DNA of 60,762 bases from Candidatus Omnitrophota bacterium (GCA_003154195.1 PMCS01000029.1:368960-429721), one strand, 5' to 3'; shown: positions 40,056 through 48,372, numbered from the stretch's first letter. Numbers and translations: made by a program. The notes: generated from the sequence alone by a model not told the origin.

Positions 40056-41647
40056 GCGTAAACCCTAAAGGATATTTCGCCTTAGTCCTGCATGCTCATC
40101 TTCCTTTTGTCCGTCATCCTGAGTATGACGATTTCCTGGAAGAACGCTGGTTTTTTGAAGCGATGAGCGAGACCTATCTTCCTTTGTTGGAGATGCTGGA
40201 AGGCCTGGCCCGCGATCATGTGGATTATTATTTTACCCTGAACCTCTCACCTTCCCTTTGCAATATGATGGCTGATGATTTGCTGCGCAGCCGTTATGTC
40301 CGATACCTCGATAGGATGATCGAGCTTTCCGAACGGGAGATCGACCGTAACCGGTTCAGTCCGGATTTTCATAAAGTAGCGCTGATGTATTATCACCGTT
40401 TCAGCAACGCCCGGAGCAGGTTCCTGAATAATTATAACCAGGATGTCCTGCGTGAATTCAAAAAATACCAGGATATGGGCAATTTGGAAATAATCACCTG
40501 CGGCGCGACCCATGGCTATCTGCCGCTCTTAAGCGTAAACAAAGAAGCGGTAAGAGCGCAAATCAGAGTCGGTGCCAATTCTTACCGGAAATTTTTCGGG
40601 ACGCAACCTAAGGGAATATGGCTGCCGGAATGCGCTTATTACGAAGGCATGGATAAATTTTTGAAAGAAGAAGGGATAAAATATTTCCTTATGGAAACGC
40701 ACGGTATTTTATTTTCCCGGCCGCGTCCCAAATTCGGCGTTTATTCCAGCTACTATACCAAAAATAAAGTTGCCGTATTCGGCCGGGATCACGAGTCTTC
40801 CAAAAGCGTATGGTCTTCGGTCGAGGGCTACCCCGGCGATTACAACTATCGCGAATATTACCGCGATATCGGTTTTGACCTCGATTACGATTATATCCGG
40901 CCTTATATCTCTTCCACGGGAGTGCGTATTTTTACCGGGATCAAGTATTACCGTATTACCGGCGAAACACCTCACAAAGAGCCGTATGTCCCTGAATGGG
41001 CGACGGAAAAGGCCGCGGAACATGCCGGTAACTTTTTGTTTAACCGGGAAAAACAAATCGAATATCTGGCTTCGATTTTTGACCGCCAGCCCCTTATCCT
41101 TTCGCCTTACGATGCCGAGCTTTACGGCCACTGGTGGTTTGAGGGGATACAATTTTTGAATTTTTTCATTCGCAAGATGTGTTATGACCAGAATACTGTT
41201 AAATTAATCACTCCCTCGATGTATTTAAACCTTTATCCCAAGAACCAGGTGATTAATCCGTCGCCTTCCAGCTGGGGATGGAAGGGTTATTATGAAGTCT
41301 GGCTTAACGGTTCCAACGACTGGATTTACGCGCACCTGCATCGCGCCCAGGACGCGATGGGCGAGGCGATCAAGAAGCACGGCAGCTCCGCCGGCACGAT
41401 GAAAGACCGGGTGCTCAACCAGATGCTGAGAGAATTGCTCCTGGCGCAATCGAGCGACTGGGCGTTTATGATGAAAACCGGAGCGTTCAGCGAATATGCC
41501 GCGAAAAAGACCGTCACCCATTTAGAGCGGCTGCATCTTTTGAAGAGCTATCTGGATAAAGATTTGATTAACATGGAGAGCCTGGAAGAGATAGAGAAAG
41601 CTGATAATATTTTCCCCGAAATTCATTACTCGGCCTACCAGCCCTGA
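40052..41647 (+). CDS. GH57 1,4-alpha-glucan branching enzyme
   Basis: 531 residues, usual for the DUF1957-containing GH57 branching enzymes. It begins GYFALVLHAHLPFVRHPEY; the nucleophile Glu lies in WLPECAY (about residue 193) and the acid/base Asp in SPYDAELYGHWWFEG (about 354). The C-terminal helical domain has MYLNLYPKNQ and SSWGWKGYYEVWLNG, which contact substrate. It forms alpha-1,6 branches in glycogen-like polymer. Coupled to the DUF4912 gene, with a strong stop-codon hairpin after it. Confidence 0.93.
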   Translation: MSVNPKGYFALVLHAHLPFVRHPEYDDFLEERWFFEAMSETYLPLLEMLEGLARDHVDYYFTLNLSPSLCNMMADDLLRSRYVRYLDRMIELSEREIDRNRFSPDFHKVALMYYHRFSNARSRFLNNYNQDVLREFKKYQDMGNLEIITCGATHGYLPLLSVNKEAVRAQIRVGANSYRKFFGTQPKGIWLPECAYYEGMDKFLKEEGIKYFLMETHGILFSRPRPKFGVYSSYYTKNKVAVFGRDHESSKSVWSSVEGYPGDYNYREYYRDIGFDLDYDYIRPYISSTGVRIFTGIKYYRITGETPHKEPYVPEWATEKAAEHAGNFLFNREKQIEYLASIFDRQPLILSPYDAELYGHWWFEGIQFLNFFIRKMCYDQNTVKLITPSMYLNLYPKNQVINPSPSSWGWKGYYEVWLNGSNDWIYAHLHRAQDAMGEAIKKHGSSAGTMKDRVLNQMLRELLLAQSSDWAFMMKTGAFSEYAAKKTVTHLERLHLLKSYLDKDLINMESLEEIEKADNIFPEIHYSAYQP

Positions 41648-41689
41648 TTCAGCGCGGGTTTTCTGAAAGGAAAACCCGCGTTGAATCAG
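41644..41689 (+). terminator. long hairpin overlapping the GH57 stop codon
   Basis: CTGATTCAGCGCGGGTTTTC pairs with GAAAACCCGCGTTGAATCAG, about 19 of 20 bases. The TGA stop is in the left arm. There is no T-run after it, so it may be a repeat that doubles as a terminator or 3'-end stabiliser. Confidence 0.6.
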
Positions 41690-41803
41690 TTATATGAAAA
41701 CCTACGGTTTTCATGCTTCCCCTCAGAAAAATTCGGTCAAAGGCAAAAATATTTCTGTCCCTGAAATATTGCGTATAAATAACAGCAAAAATAAATTTAC
41801 AAT

Positions 41804-41832
41804 TTGTAAATTGCATTGACAAATTGTATAAT
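41804..41832 (+). promoter_or_regulatory. promoter-like pair in the GH57-GH57 gap
   Basis: TTGTAA (41804-41809), 17 bases, TATAAT (41827-41832). It could drive the second GH57 gene with a leader of about 380 bases, or be a relic of the degraded gene that follows. Confidence 0.45.
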
Positions 41833-41967
41833 ATTTTTAAATGGCTGGATTTAAGCAAATCTCGCAGCAAAGGATACTTGGTTTACGGCGGTACCAATTC
41901 GTTTGCCCGCCGAGGTGTGGAAGCTTTGGGATGGAGGAATATTGACTGTGTGAGAGTCGATGCCTAG
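41830..41967 (+). pseudogene. possible remnant of an AAA/DUF4143-type ATPase C-terminus
   Basis: In frame from about 41830 the DNA encodes IFKWLDLSKSRSKGYLVYGG, then TNSFARRGVEALGWRNID and a stop at 41965. VYGG followed by a basic stretch and xWRxID resembles the end of ATPases of the AAA_14/DUF4143 family. Everything upstream is missing. The resemblance is from memory only. Confidence 0.3.
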
Positions 41968-42117
41968 GCTTGAAGGGGGTTCAGAGTTTTTTCCTTAGCA
42001 AACACACAAGAATAAGAGGGTTGGATTTTTATTGCCAATCTCGCAAAATCTGTGTATTATATTTTACTAAAGGGGGTATTTCCGCAAAAAGTATTATTAT
42101 CCTATTTTTTTGGATAA

Positions 42118-42222
42118 TTTTTATTTTTTGCGAAGCAACCCCCTTCCGGGGGTAATGCGACTGCCACCTTATCCTGCGCCTTTCAGGCTTGGATTCGGTG
42201 AAGTCTCATTAAAAATAAAAAT
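42118..42222 (-). repeat. 59-bp element in reverse orientation before a GH57 start
   Basis: Element at 42153-42211, reading on the minus strand TAATGAGACTTCACC to GGTGGCAGTCGCATTA. The tip is CCTGAAAGG, again paired. It is preceded by CCCCCTTCCGGGGG and a TTTTTTGCGAAGCAA half hairpin. The plus-strand gene starts 12 bases after it without a ribosome binding site. Confidence 0.8.
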
Positions 42223-43803
42223 ATGAATAAATCACCGACAAAAGTAGCGTTTATCTGGCACATGCACCAGCCGTGTTATAAGTATCCCGACAAGGATTAT
42301 TATATTTTGCCCTGGGTGCGGTTTCACGGCATTAAGGATTACTACGGCATGGCCAGGACCGTCGATAAATTCGACAAAGTTAAGGTAACCTTCAACTTCA
42401 GCGGGATATTGATCAGGCAGTTATTGGATTATGTAAAGGGGGCAAAGGATTATTACGGTATCCTCACTCTTAAAAAAGCCGGCGACCTGACTAAAGAAGA
42501 AAAAGATTTTATTAAAAACCGGTTTTTTTCCATAAATTTCGACCGCTTTGTCCGGCCGCACAAGCGTTACCACCAGCTTTATAACAAAAAAATGTCGCCG
42601 GCCGCAAAATTTACCAATCATGATATCGGCGATTTACAGGCGATTTTTAACCTCTGCTGGTTTCATCCCTATACGATAGCGGAAGATAAAAATCTACGGC
42701 AATTGATTAAAAAAGAAAAAGATTATACCCATGATGACCGGGAATATATTATAAATAAGCAGTATCAAATACTTTCCGCGATTTTTCCTTTGTATAAGAA
42801 GTTAATCGCACGCAAAAAAGTGGAACTGATCCTTACGCCGTATTATCATCCCATCATGCCGTTGATCTATGATACCGACGTTTTACGGGAATTCCCTTAT
42901 TTAAAAAAACCGGCAGTTCGTTTCAGCGCCCATGCCGATTGTGGATGGCATTTAAAAAAAGCTAAAGAAGTTTTTCAGGAAGGCTTCGGTTATACGCCAA
43001 TCGGCAGTTGGCCGTCGGAAGGCAGCGTTTGCGAGGAGGTTCTCTCTATTTACAACGATCAAGGCTTTAAATGGATCGGCGCCGACGAGGGGATTTTATT
43101 TAAAAGCCTTACGACCAATACCGTGCCTTATGAGTTAATAAAAAACCAAAGGCATTTGATTTACCGGCCGTACAATTTTCGGGACGTGAACATATTTTTC
43201 CGTGACCGCAACCTTTCCGATGCCATAAGCTTTACCTACCAAGGGTGGGAAGACCCGGTTTTTGCCGCTAACGACTTACTTGAGCATTTTAAGCGCAGCC
43301 ATTATTACGCCCGGGATATTTTTAAAGAACGGGTGGTTCCGATAATCATGGACGGCGAGAATGCCTGGGAATATTATAAAAATAACGGCATCGAATTTTT
43401 AGAAACCGTCTATTCGGCTTTGGAGAAGAGCAGTATTCTTACCACAACTACTCCCGGGCAGTTTTTGGAAATCAATGAGGACAAACCATTGGAGCGGCTT
43501 GCCGCCGGTTCCTGGATTAACGGCGATTTCGGCGTATGGATTGGCAACCAGAAAAATAACGAATACTGGTTTATACTGCGTAAAATCAAAGATCTTATCG
43601 AAGCGGCCAATCCCGATGATCCCAATGTTAAAGAAGCCCGGCAATTATTATATTTGATCGAAGGCAGCGATTGGTATTGGTGGAATACTTTTGACGATGT
43701 CATCGGCGAATTTAAGCACATATTTTTTATGTATGTGGAAAAGATATATCATCTATTAGGCAAAAAGCTGCCGCTTTTTGCCATTAAGGCCAAAGAAGGT
43801 TAG
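42223..43803 (+). CDS. GH57 alpha-amylase/amylopullulanase-type enzyme
   Basis: 526 residues. KVAFIWHMHQPCYKYP start motif, TPYYHPIMPLI, nucleophile Glu in SWPSEGSVCEEVL (about residue 265), acid/base Asp in MDGENAWEYY (about 377), then WINGDFGVWIGNQKNNEYW, the conserved end of amylopullulanase-like GH57. It hydrolyses alpha-1,4 (perhaps alpha-1,6) glucan. No signal peptide, so it acts on intracellular polymer and complements the branching enzyme upstream. Confidence 0.92.
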   Translation: MNKSPTKVAFIWHMHQPCYKYPDKDYYILPWVRFHGIKDYYGMARTVDKFDKVKVTFNFSGILIRQLLDYVKGAKDYYGILTLKKAGDLTKEEKDFIKNRFFSINFDRFVRPHKRYHQLYNKKMSPAAKFTNHDIGDLQAIFNLCWFHPYTIAEDKNLRQLIKKEKDYTHDDREYIINKQYQILSAIFPLYKKLIARKKVELILTPYYHPIMPLIYDTDVLREFPYLKKPAVRFSAHADCGWHLKKAKEVFQEGFGYTPIGSWPSEGSVCEEVLSIYNDQGFKWIGADEGILFKSLTTNTVPYELIKNQRHLIYRPYNFRDVNIFFRDRNLSDAISFTYQGWEDPVFAANDLLEHFKRSHYYARDIFKERVVPIIMDGENAWEYYKNNGIEFLETVYSALEKSSILTTTTPGQFLEINEDKPLERLAAGSWINGDFGVWIGNQKNNEYWFILRKIKDLIEAANPDDPNVKEARQLLYLIEGSDWYWWNTFDDVIGEFKHIFFMYVEKIYHLLGKKLPLFAIKAKEG

Positions 43804-43879
43804 CTTGGGAACATAGAAACTTCTTTTTTGGGGGTAGAAATCCGCGTTAAGCGCAAAAACACCCGCCCGGAAAAATATC

Positions 43880-43970
43880 TTGCTTATTTTTTAGTTAAGG
43901 TATATAATTTCTTCGATATTAGAGCTGGCTTTTTTAAGGGGCCTTAAAAAAGCCAGGCAGGATTTTTTTT
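43880..43970 (+). promoter_or_regulatory. promoter with early hairpin upstream of the DUF2934 gene
   Basis: TTGCTT (43880-43885), 17 bases, TATAAT (43903-43908). About ten bases after the predicted start comes CTGGCTTTTTTAAGG/CCTTAAAAAAGCCAG (43925-43956), with GGATTTTTTTT just after it. This has the form of an intrinsic terminator inside the leader, a possible attenuator. Confidence 0.55.
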
Positions 43971-44011
43971 GCGAATGTTTTAATAAAAGTTTAAGAAAGA
44001 GGAGGTAGAGT

Positions 44012-44200
44012 ATGGCATTTACCAAAAAAACAACAGTTGCCACAAAAGCCAGCGCGCCCAAGTCATCTTCCGGTTGCGACCAGTTTAACAAGATGGTTTC
44101 CGAAAGAGCGTATTACATTTGGGAATCAATGGGTAAGCCCGAAGGTAAGGATATGGAAATTTGGGTTAAGGCGGAAAAAGAGCTTCGTTCTAAGAAGTAA
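44012..44200 (+). CDS. DUF2934 small protein
   Basis: 62 residues. N-terminal basic and Ala/Ser-rich tail, then SERAYYIWESMGKPEGKDME plus IWVKAEKEL, the DUF2934 motif (RAYxxWExxGxPxGxDxExWxxAE). The family is widespread and uncharacterised, and often sits near glycogen genes. GAGGAGG precedes the start. The stop is inside a perfect hairpin. Confidence 0.85.
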   Translation: MAFTKKTTVATKASAPKSSSGCDQFNKMVSERAYYIWESMGKPEGKDMEIWVKAEKELRSKK

Positions 44201-44227
44201 TTATTTTTGCCTCGCAAAAATAATTAC
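44197..44227 (+). repeat. perfect hairpin containing the DUF2934 stop codon
   Basis: GTAATTATTTTTGC-CTC-GCAAAAATAATTAC, 14 bp with a three-base loop; TAA is at 44198-44200. Confidence 0.75.
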
Positions 44228-44280
44228 CCCCGTCGCGTAAAGAAAACAAAGTAAATTAAAGGGGAAAATACTGCCCGGTT

Positions 44281-44323
44281 AAAAAGCCGGTATCTTTCAA
44301 AAAAGGTACCGGCTTTTTTATTC
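44281..44323 (+). terminator. rho-independent terminator
   Basis: AAAAAGCCGGTA...TACCGGCTTTTT, perfect 12-bp stem, followed by TTATTCTT. Confidence 0.85.
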
Positions 44324-44700
44324 TTCGCGGCACTAGCACCGCGTCAACTTAATTTTTAATAGTGGTGCGCGGTACAAGTGCATGTAGAAATTAATTTTTC
44401 CTGAAGTGATACCAGTAAAAATTAATTTGACAGTGCACTAGAACCCCGTTTTTTCCGCCTGAGGCGAATCCGCCTAAATATTTTGTGGCGGAAAAACGGG
44501 GTACCACCGACGAAGTCGGTGGTATAATTCGACTACAGCCTTGCGCTGCGTCCTTCGGGCTTGCGCTCGGCTAAGTCTCATTAATTAACACGGTGTGCCG
44601 CTCTAGAATGAGCCTTGCTGGATACCCCGGTCCAATTCAACTAAGCCCCGGGTACGGGGCAAGTTTCATTGCCGGGGAGCTATGGGAGGCTTCATCAGCA
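44324..44700. repeat. array of palindromic elements
   Basis: CCCCGTTTTTTCCGCC/GGCGGAAAAACGGGG (about 44454-44502), CACCGAC-GAA-GTCGGTG, a reverse 59-bp element at 44525-44583 and a reverse 39-bp sibling at 44633-44671. The sibling's outermost T-A pair is replaced by C-G (CAAT/ATTG). No gene in this stretch. Confidence 0.75.
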
Positions 44701-44725
44701 AATAATCCTGCCCAAACCTCCAAAC

Positions 44726-44755
44726 TTGCGGTAAAATAGAAATTGTTTATATAAA
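44726..44755 (+). promoter_or_regulatory. promoter-like pair before the GH1 gene
   Basis: TTGCGG (44726-44731), 16 bases, TATATA (44748-44753; TATAAA overlaps). The leader has no ribosome binding site. The GH1 start codon lies in a small ATGATTTT/AAAAATCAT hairpin. Confidence 0.45.
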
Positions 44756-44795
44756 TAAGCCGTTATGGGAAATGATTTTAACAAGCTAAAAAATC

Positions 44796-46064
44796 ATGGA
44801 TAAACCCTCGGATAAAGATATTTTGCAGGGTGATTTTTTTTCTCCCGGCCAAAAAGATTTTTCGCTCAGGCGAAAAAGCTTTTTGTGGGGCGCGGCAATT
44901 TCCAGCTATCAATGCGAAGGCGGAAACTTTAACTGCGATTGGCATCTCTGGGAGAAAGAGAAAAATTTGGCGCCGGCCGGGTCGGCCTGCGACCATTACA
45001 ATTTGTTCAAGAAAGATTTTGCTTTGGCGGCGCATCTTGGTTTGAATAGTTTAAGGTTTTCTGCGGAATGGTCCCGAATCATGCCGCATCGTGATACCGT
45101 TTTGGGCGAAGAGTTGGCCCACTATAAAGAAGTTGTCCGTTCCCTGCTCTCGTTTAACTTAAAACCCATCGTCACTCTTCATCATTTTACTAACCCTATC
45201 TGGTTTGCGCAAAAAGGCGGTTGGCTTGACGATAGGAACATAGACGATTTTATCAAATATTTAAAAGCAACAGTAGAAGCGTTGAAGGATGAGGTGGATA
45301 CCTGGGTTATTTTCAATGAGCCGATGGTTTATGTTTATAACGGTTTTATTCACGGCAGTTGGCCTCCAGGGATGAAATCTTTGCGCGCCGCTAGAAGGGT
45401 ATTGGATAATATAACCCAGGCCCATATAATCGGTTATGCCCAGATAAAAGATATTTATAAGAAAATCGGCAAAACCGTTAATGTTTCTCTTGCCCAAAAT
45501 TTGCATTATTTTTACCCGTGCCCGGAATTTAGTTTCGGCACGAACACGTTGGCGGCGATTTTGGTAAATAAAGTTTTTAATTTTTCTACTCTCGATTATT
45601 TGGTAAAGAGAAAGGCGCTTGATTTTATCGGTGTAAATTATTATTCCAAGACATATATCGAACGTAAAGGTTTCTCCGGCGCGCAATGTTCGCACGCTAA
45701 CCATAAGGAAAGAAAAAATAGCCTTGGCTGGTATATTTGTCCCGGAGGTTTTTATACCGTGCTTATGGCGCTAAAAAAATATAATTTACCGCTGGTCATA
45801 CTTGAAAACGGCACAGCGGAAAATACCGAGGCATTGTATGGGGAATATCTTGTGTCTCACCTTAAGCAGATGGAAAGAGCTATCGCCGCCGGCGTCGACA
45901 TCCGGGGATATTTATGGTGGTCGCTTTTGGATAATTTTGAGTGGGATAAGGGCTACAAGCCTTGTTTTGGCTTAATCGAGGTAGATTATAAAACTCAAGA
46001 GCGTAAAATCAGGCCGTTTGCTCAGGAGTATGCGAAGATCTGCAGGGGCAGTAAGATAGGATAA
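44796..46064 (+). CDS. GH1 beta-glucosidase-like enzyme
   Basis: 422 residues, slightly short for GH1. FLWGAAISSYQCEGG (sugar-binding Gln), LGLNSLRFSAEWSRI, acid/base Glu in IFNEPMVY (about 174), nucleophile Glu in VILENGTAE (about 336), WWSLLDNFEWDKGY at the active-site rim. It hydrolyses beta-glycosides. The NGTAE variant (usually NGxA) and the missing signal peptide suggest an intracellular oligosaccharide substrate. The link to the alpha-glucan genes upstream is only positional. Confidence 0.93.
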   Translation: MDKPSDKDILQGDFFSPGQKDFSLRRKSFLWGAAISSYQCEGGNFNCDWHLWEKEKNLAPAGSACDHYNLFKKDFALAAHLGLNSLRFSAEWSRIMPHRDTVLGEELAHYKEVVRSLLSFNLKPIVTLHHFTNPIWFAQKGGWLDDRNIDDFIKYLKATVEALKDEVDTWVIFNEPMVYVYNGFIHGSWPPGMKSLRAARRVLDNITQAHIIGYAQIKDIYKKIGKTVNVSLAQNLHYFYPCPEFSFGTNTLAAILVNKVFNFSTLDYLVKRKALDFIGVNYYSKTYIERKGFSGAQCSHANHKERKNSLGWYICPGGFYTVLMALKKYNLPLVILENGTAENTEALYGEYLVSHLKQMERAIAAGVDIRGYLWWSLLDNFEWDKGYKPCFGLIEVDYKTQERKIRPFAQEYAKICRGSKIG

Positions 46065-46210
46065 TGGTTTATTTAGCCACGAAGGGATAAATAATAACAA
46101 AGCCAAAATTTAATAAATAGTTGCAGGGTATTTTCGAATACATACGTTATATTTTTTCCCATCCGCGAAGCGGAGGGAAATTATTTTTTTACGGAGTAAA
46201 AAAATAATTT
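46065..46210 (+). repeat. hairpins ending at the patatin gene start
   Basis: ATCCGC-GAA-GCGGA and ATTATTTTTTTAC-GGA-GTAAAAAAATAAT (46180-46208) directly before ATG 46211. Compared with the proB hairpin, the pair next to the loop has changed from C-G to A-T plus C-G while pairing is kept. No ribosome binding site. Confidence 0.65.
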
Positions 46211-48067
46211 ATGGATATTAAAGAAATAAAATTCATCGTTGCCAACACCGCGCCGTTTAATAAACTCGGCGATCCGGGTATCGCCGAGTTTGTGGATATC
46301 AGCGAAATAAAAGAATACAAGAACCGGGAAATAATCTATAAAGAATCAGACCCGCCCGATTATTTTTATCTGATTTTGCAGGGGAGGGTCGTTGCTTTAA
46401 CGCGGCAGGCCGATAAAGAGTCGGAGATCGAACTCTTAAAGCGCGGCACCTGTTTCGGCATTATTTCTCTTTTCAATGAAGAACTCCATTCGGTGACCGC
46501 GCGTTCCATCGAAACTACTTTAATCTTGCGCGTCCACAAAGAAAAATTTAAAGATTTTTTACATAAACATCCTTCGGTTTCTTTTGATTTCAGCCGTATT
46601 CTTTCCCAGCGCGTTCGTTCCCGTTTTCATCCCAAAAAAATATTCCAGTGTAAACGTATCGGGATTATGGGGCCGGCGGGAAGCGGCAAATCAACCTACA
46701 TGTTTAATTTAGGCCTGAAGCTTAAAGAAGAGACCGGGAAAAAAGTTATCTGCGTAGAATTTTCCAGCAATGATAATTTTACTTTGGCTTCAAGGGCGGC
46801 AAGCCCTAAGATTCTCGATATAAGTAAATTCAATGAAGGAGATGCGCTTAAATATATAATTTCCGAGAATATTGATTGTATTTCGGTAAGAATTGAGACG
46901 GGTTCCAATTTTTCCACCCTTTTAAATTTTTTATCGGAAAATTACCACTTTATTCTTTTTGAAGTTTCGACCCATTCTTTAGAGGCGCATTTAGACGATT
47001 TTGCTTCTCACGCCGACTATATCCATGTATTGGTTTATCCTACAAGGCAAGACCTTGCGCGGGCGGGGTCTTTGATTAAATTATTGGAAACAAAGAACCC
47101 GTTGAGCCGCGAAAAAATAAGAGTTATTTCTAATGAGTTTGGCCCAACCGATAATCTGAGCTTTGACCAGAAAAGAGAATTACTGGCGCATTGTATTTAC
47201 GCTACCGTTCCTTCTTTTCGCGACCAAAGTTATTTTAAGATGCTGCGCCGTGTTTCCCGCGATACCGGAGAAATTGTCCTGGGGTTGGCGCTGGGCAGTG
47301 GCGCTTCTTTTGGTTTTGCCCACGTCGGCGTTTTAAAAGTATTAGAGAACAATAATGTGGCGATTGACGTTATCGCCGGCACCAGCATGGGCGCGGTATT
47401 TGCCGCGATGTGGGCTTTGGATTTTGGTATTGAAAAAATGGAGAGGATTTCCCTCGAGTTGGGTAAAAAGCTCAATCTATTCTCTCCCCGGGGATTTTCT
47501 TTTCCCTTGAGAGGTTTTATCCAGGCCAGGCGGCTGGAGGGTATTTTCCGCGGTATCTTCGCCGATTTGACTTTTTATGATATCAAACGGACATTGAAGA
47601 TAGTCTCTTTTGATTTTTTAAAACGGGAAGCGTATATCATCAACGAAGGGCTTATTTATAAAGCGCTCGCGGCAAGCTGCGCTATCCCGGGGGTTTTTGA
47701 GCCGATAAAGGTTAAAAATAGTATTTTACTGGACGGCGGCATTCTTAACCCTTTGCCGGTCAAAATTTTGATTGATGCCGGAGCGCATAAAATAATTGCC
47801 GTTAATATTTCTCCCGGCGGAGAACAGGTTAAAAAGGCGTATGAAAAAAAATCCCGGCCGCATATTTTTGATTTTATTTTTGGCAGTGTGGAAACGATGC
47901 AAAAACAATTTATCGATCAGGCGGTAAAAATTTGCGACGTAGTGATTGAACCGGATTTATCCGGCTTAGAGTGGCTTGAATTCGATAAGGCCGGGGATCT
48001 CATTAAGAGAGGAGAAACAGCGGCGATGGATAAGCTGGAACAGATAAAAAGGCTGACGCAGAGATGA
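46211..48067 (+). CDS. cNMP-binding/P-loop ATPase/patatin-like phospholipase fusion
   Basis: 618 residues in three parts. Residues 1-145: cyclic-nucleotide-binding beta-barrel (NREIIYKESDPPDYFYLILQ, RGTCFGIISLFNEE). Residues 150-345: a MinD/ParA-like P-loop domain with Walker A GPAGSGKST. Residues 350-610: patatin with oxyanion loop GSGASFGFAHVG, nucleophile GTSMGAVF and DGGILNPLP. Bacterial relatives of neuropathy target esterase combine cNMP and patatin domains, and some carry a middle P-loop. It probably hydrolyses phospholipid under nucleotide control. Confidence 0.88.
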   Translation: MDIKEIKFIVANTAPFNKLGDPGIAEFVDISEIKEYKNREIIYKESDPPDYFYLILQGRVVALTRQADKESEIELLKRGTCFGIISLFNEELHSVTARSIETTLILRVHKEKFKDFLHKHPSVSFDFSRILSQRVRSRFHPKKIFQCKRIGIMGPAGSGKSTYMFNLGLKLKEETGKKVICVEFSSNDNFTLASRAASPKILDISKFNEGDALKYIISENIDCISVRIETGSNFSTLLNFLSENYHFILFEVSTHSLEAHLDDFASHADYIHVLVYPTRQDLARAGSLIKLLETKNPLSREKIRVISNEFGPTDNLSFDQKRELLAHCIYATVPSFRDQSYFKMLRRVSRDTGEIVLGLALGSGASFGFAHVGVLKVLENNNVAIDVIAGTSMGAVFAAMWALDFGIEKMERISLELGKKLNLFSPRGFSFPLRGFIQARRLEGIFRGIFADLTFYDIKRTLKIVSFDFLKREAYIINEGLIYKALAASCAIPGVFEPIKVKNSILLDGGILNPLPVKILIDAGAHKIIAVNISPGGEQVKKAYEKKSRPHIFDFIFGSVETMQKQFIDQAVKICDVVIEPDLSGLEWLEFDKAGDLIKRGETAAMDKLEQIKRLTQR

Positions 48068-48072
48068 TAAAA

Positions 48073-48365
48073 AACGGTTAGGGTAACGGTAAAGATGCCG
48101 GTATAAAAACTTGGTTAGGGCAAGGGTAACGATGCCAGTATGGATTAGGGTCAAGGTAACGGCTCTAAAAATCTTCCTGTCATTTTAAATTGAACATTGG
48201 CCATTTATCAATGATCATTGAAAAGATTTATTATTTTTCTCTTTTTCCATTTTAAAATGATAATTGATCAATGCCAAATTTAAAATTATATTTCAATCAT
48301 TGCAGAGGCCCAGCCCTTACCTTTACCCAAACCGGCTTCCTAACCTTGGCCCTAACCCAGTTGTT
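48073..48365 (+). repeat. split GGTTAGGG-type hairpin arms around AT-rich palindromic DNA
   Basis: Left arms ACGGTTAGGGTAACGG and GGTTAGGGCAAGGGTAACG (48073-48165); right arm CCTTACCTTTACCC, ACCGGCTTCCTAACCTTGG (48310-48362). The 140 bases between hold AT-rich DNA with TTTAAATTGAACATTGGCCATTTATCAATGATCA-like short inverted repeats (AATGATCATT, ATTGATCAAT). Same family as 12966 and 26446. Confidence 0.6.
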
Positions 48366-48372
48366 AAAGTAT

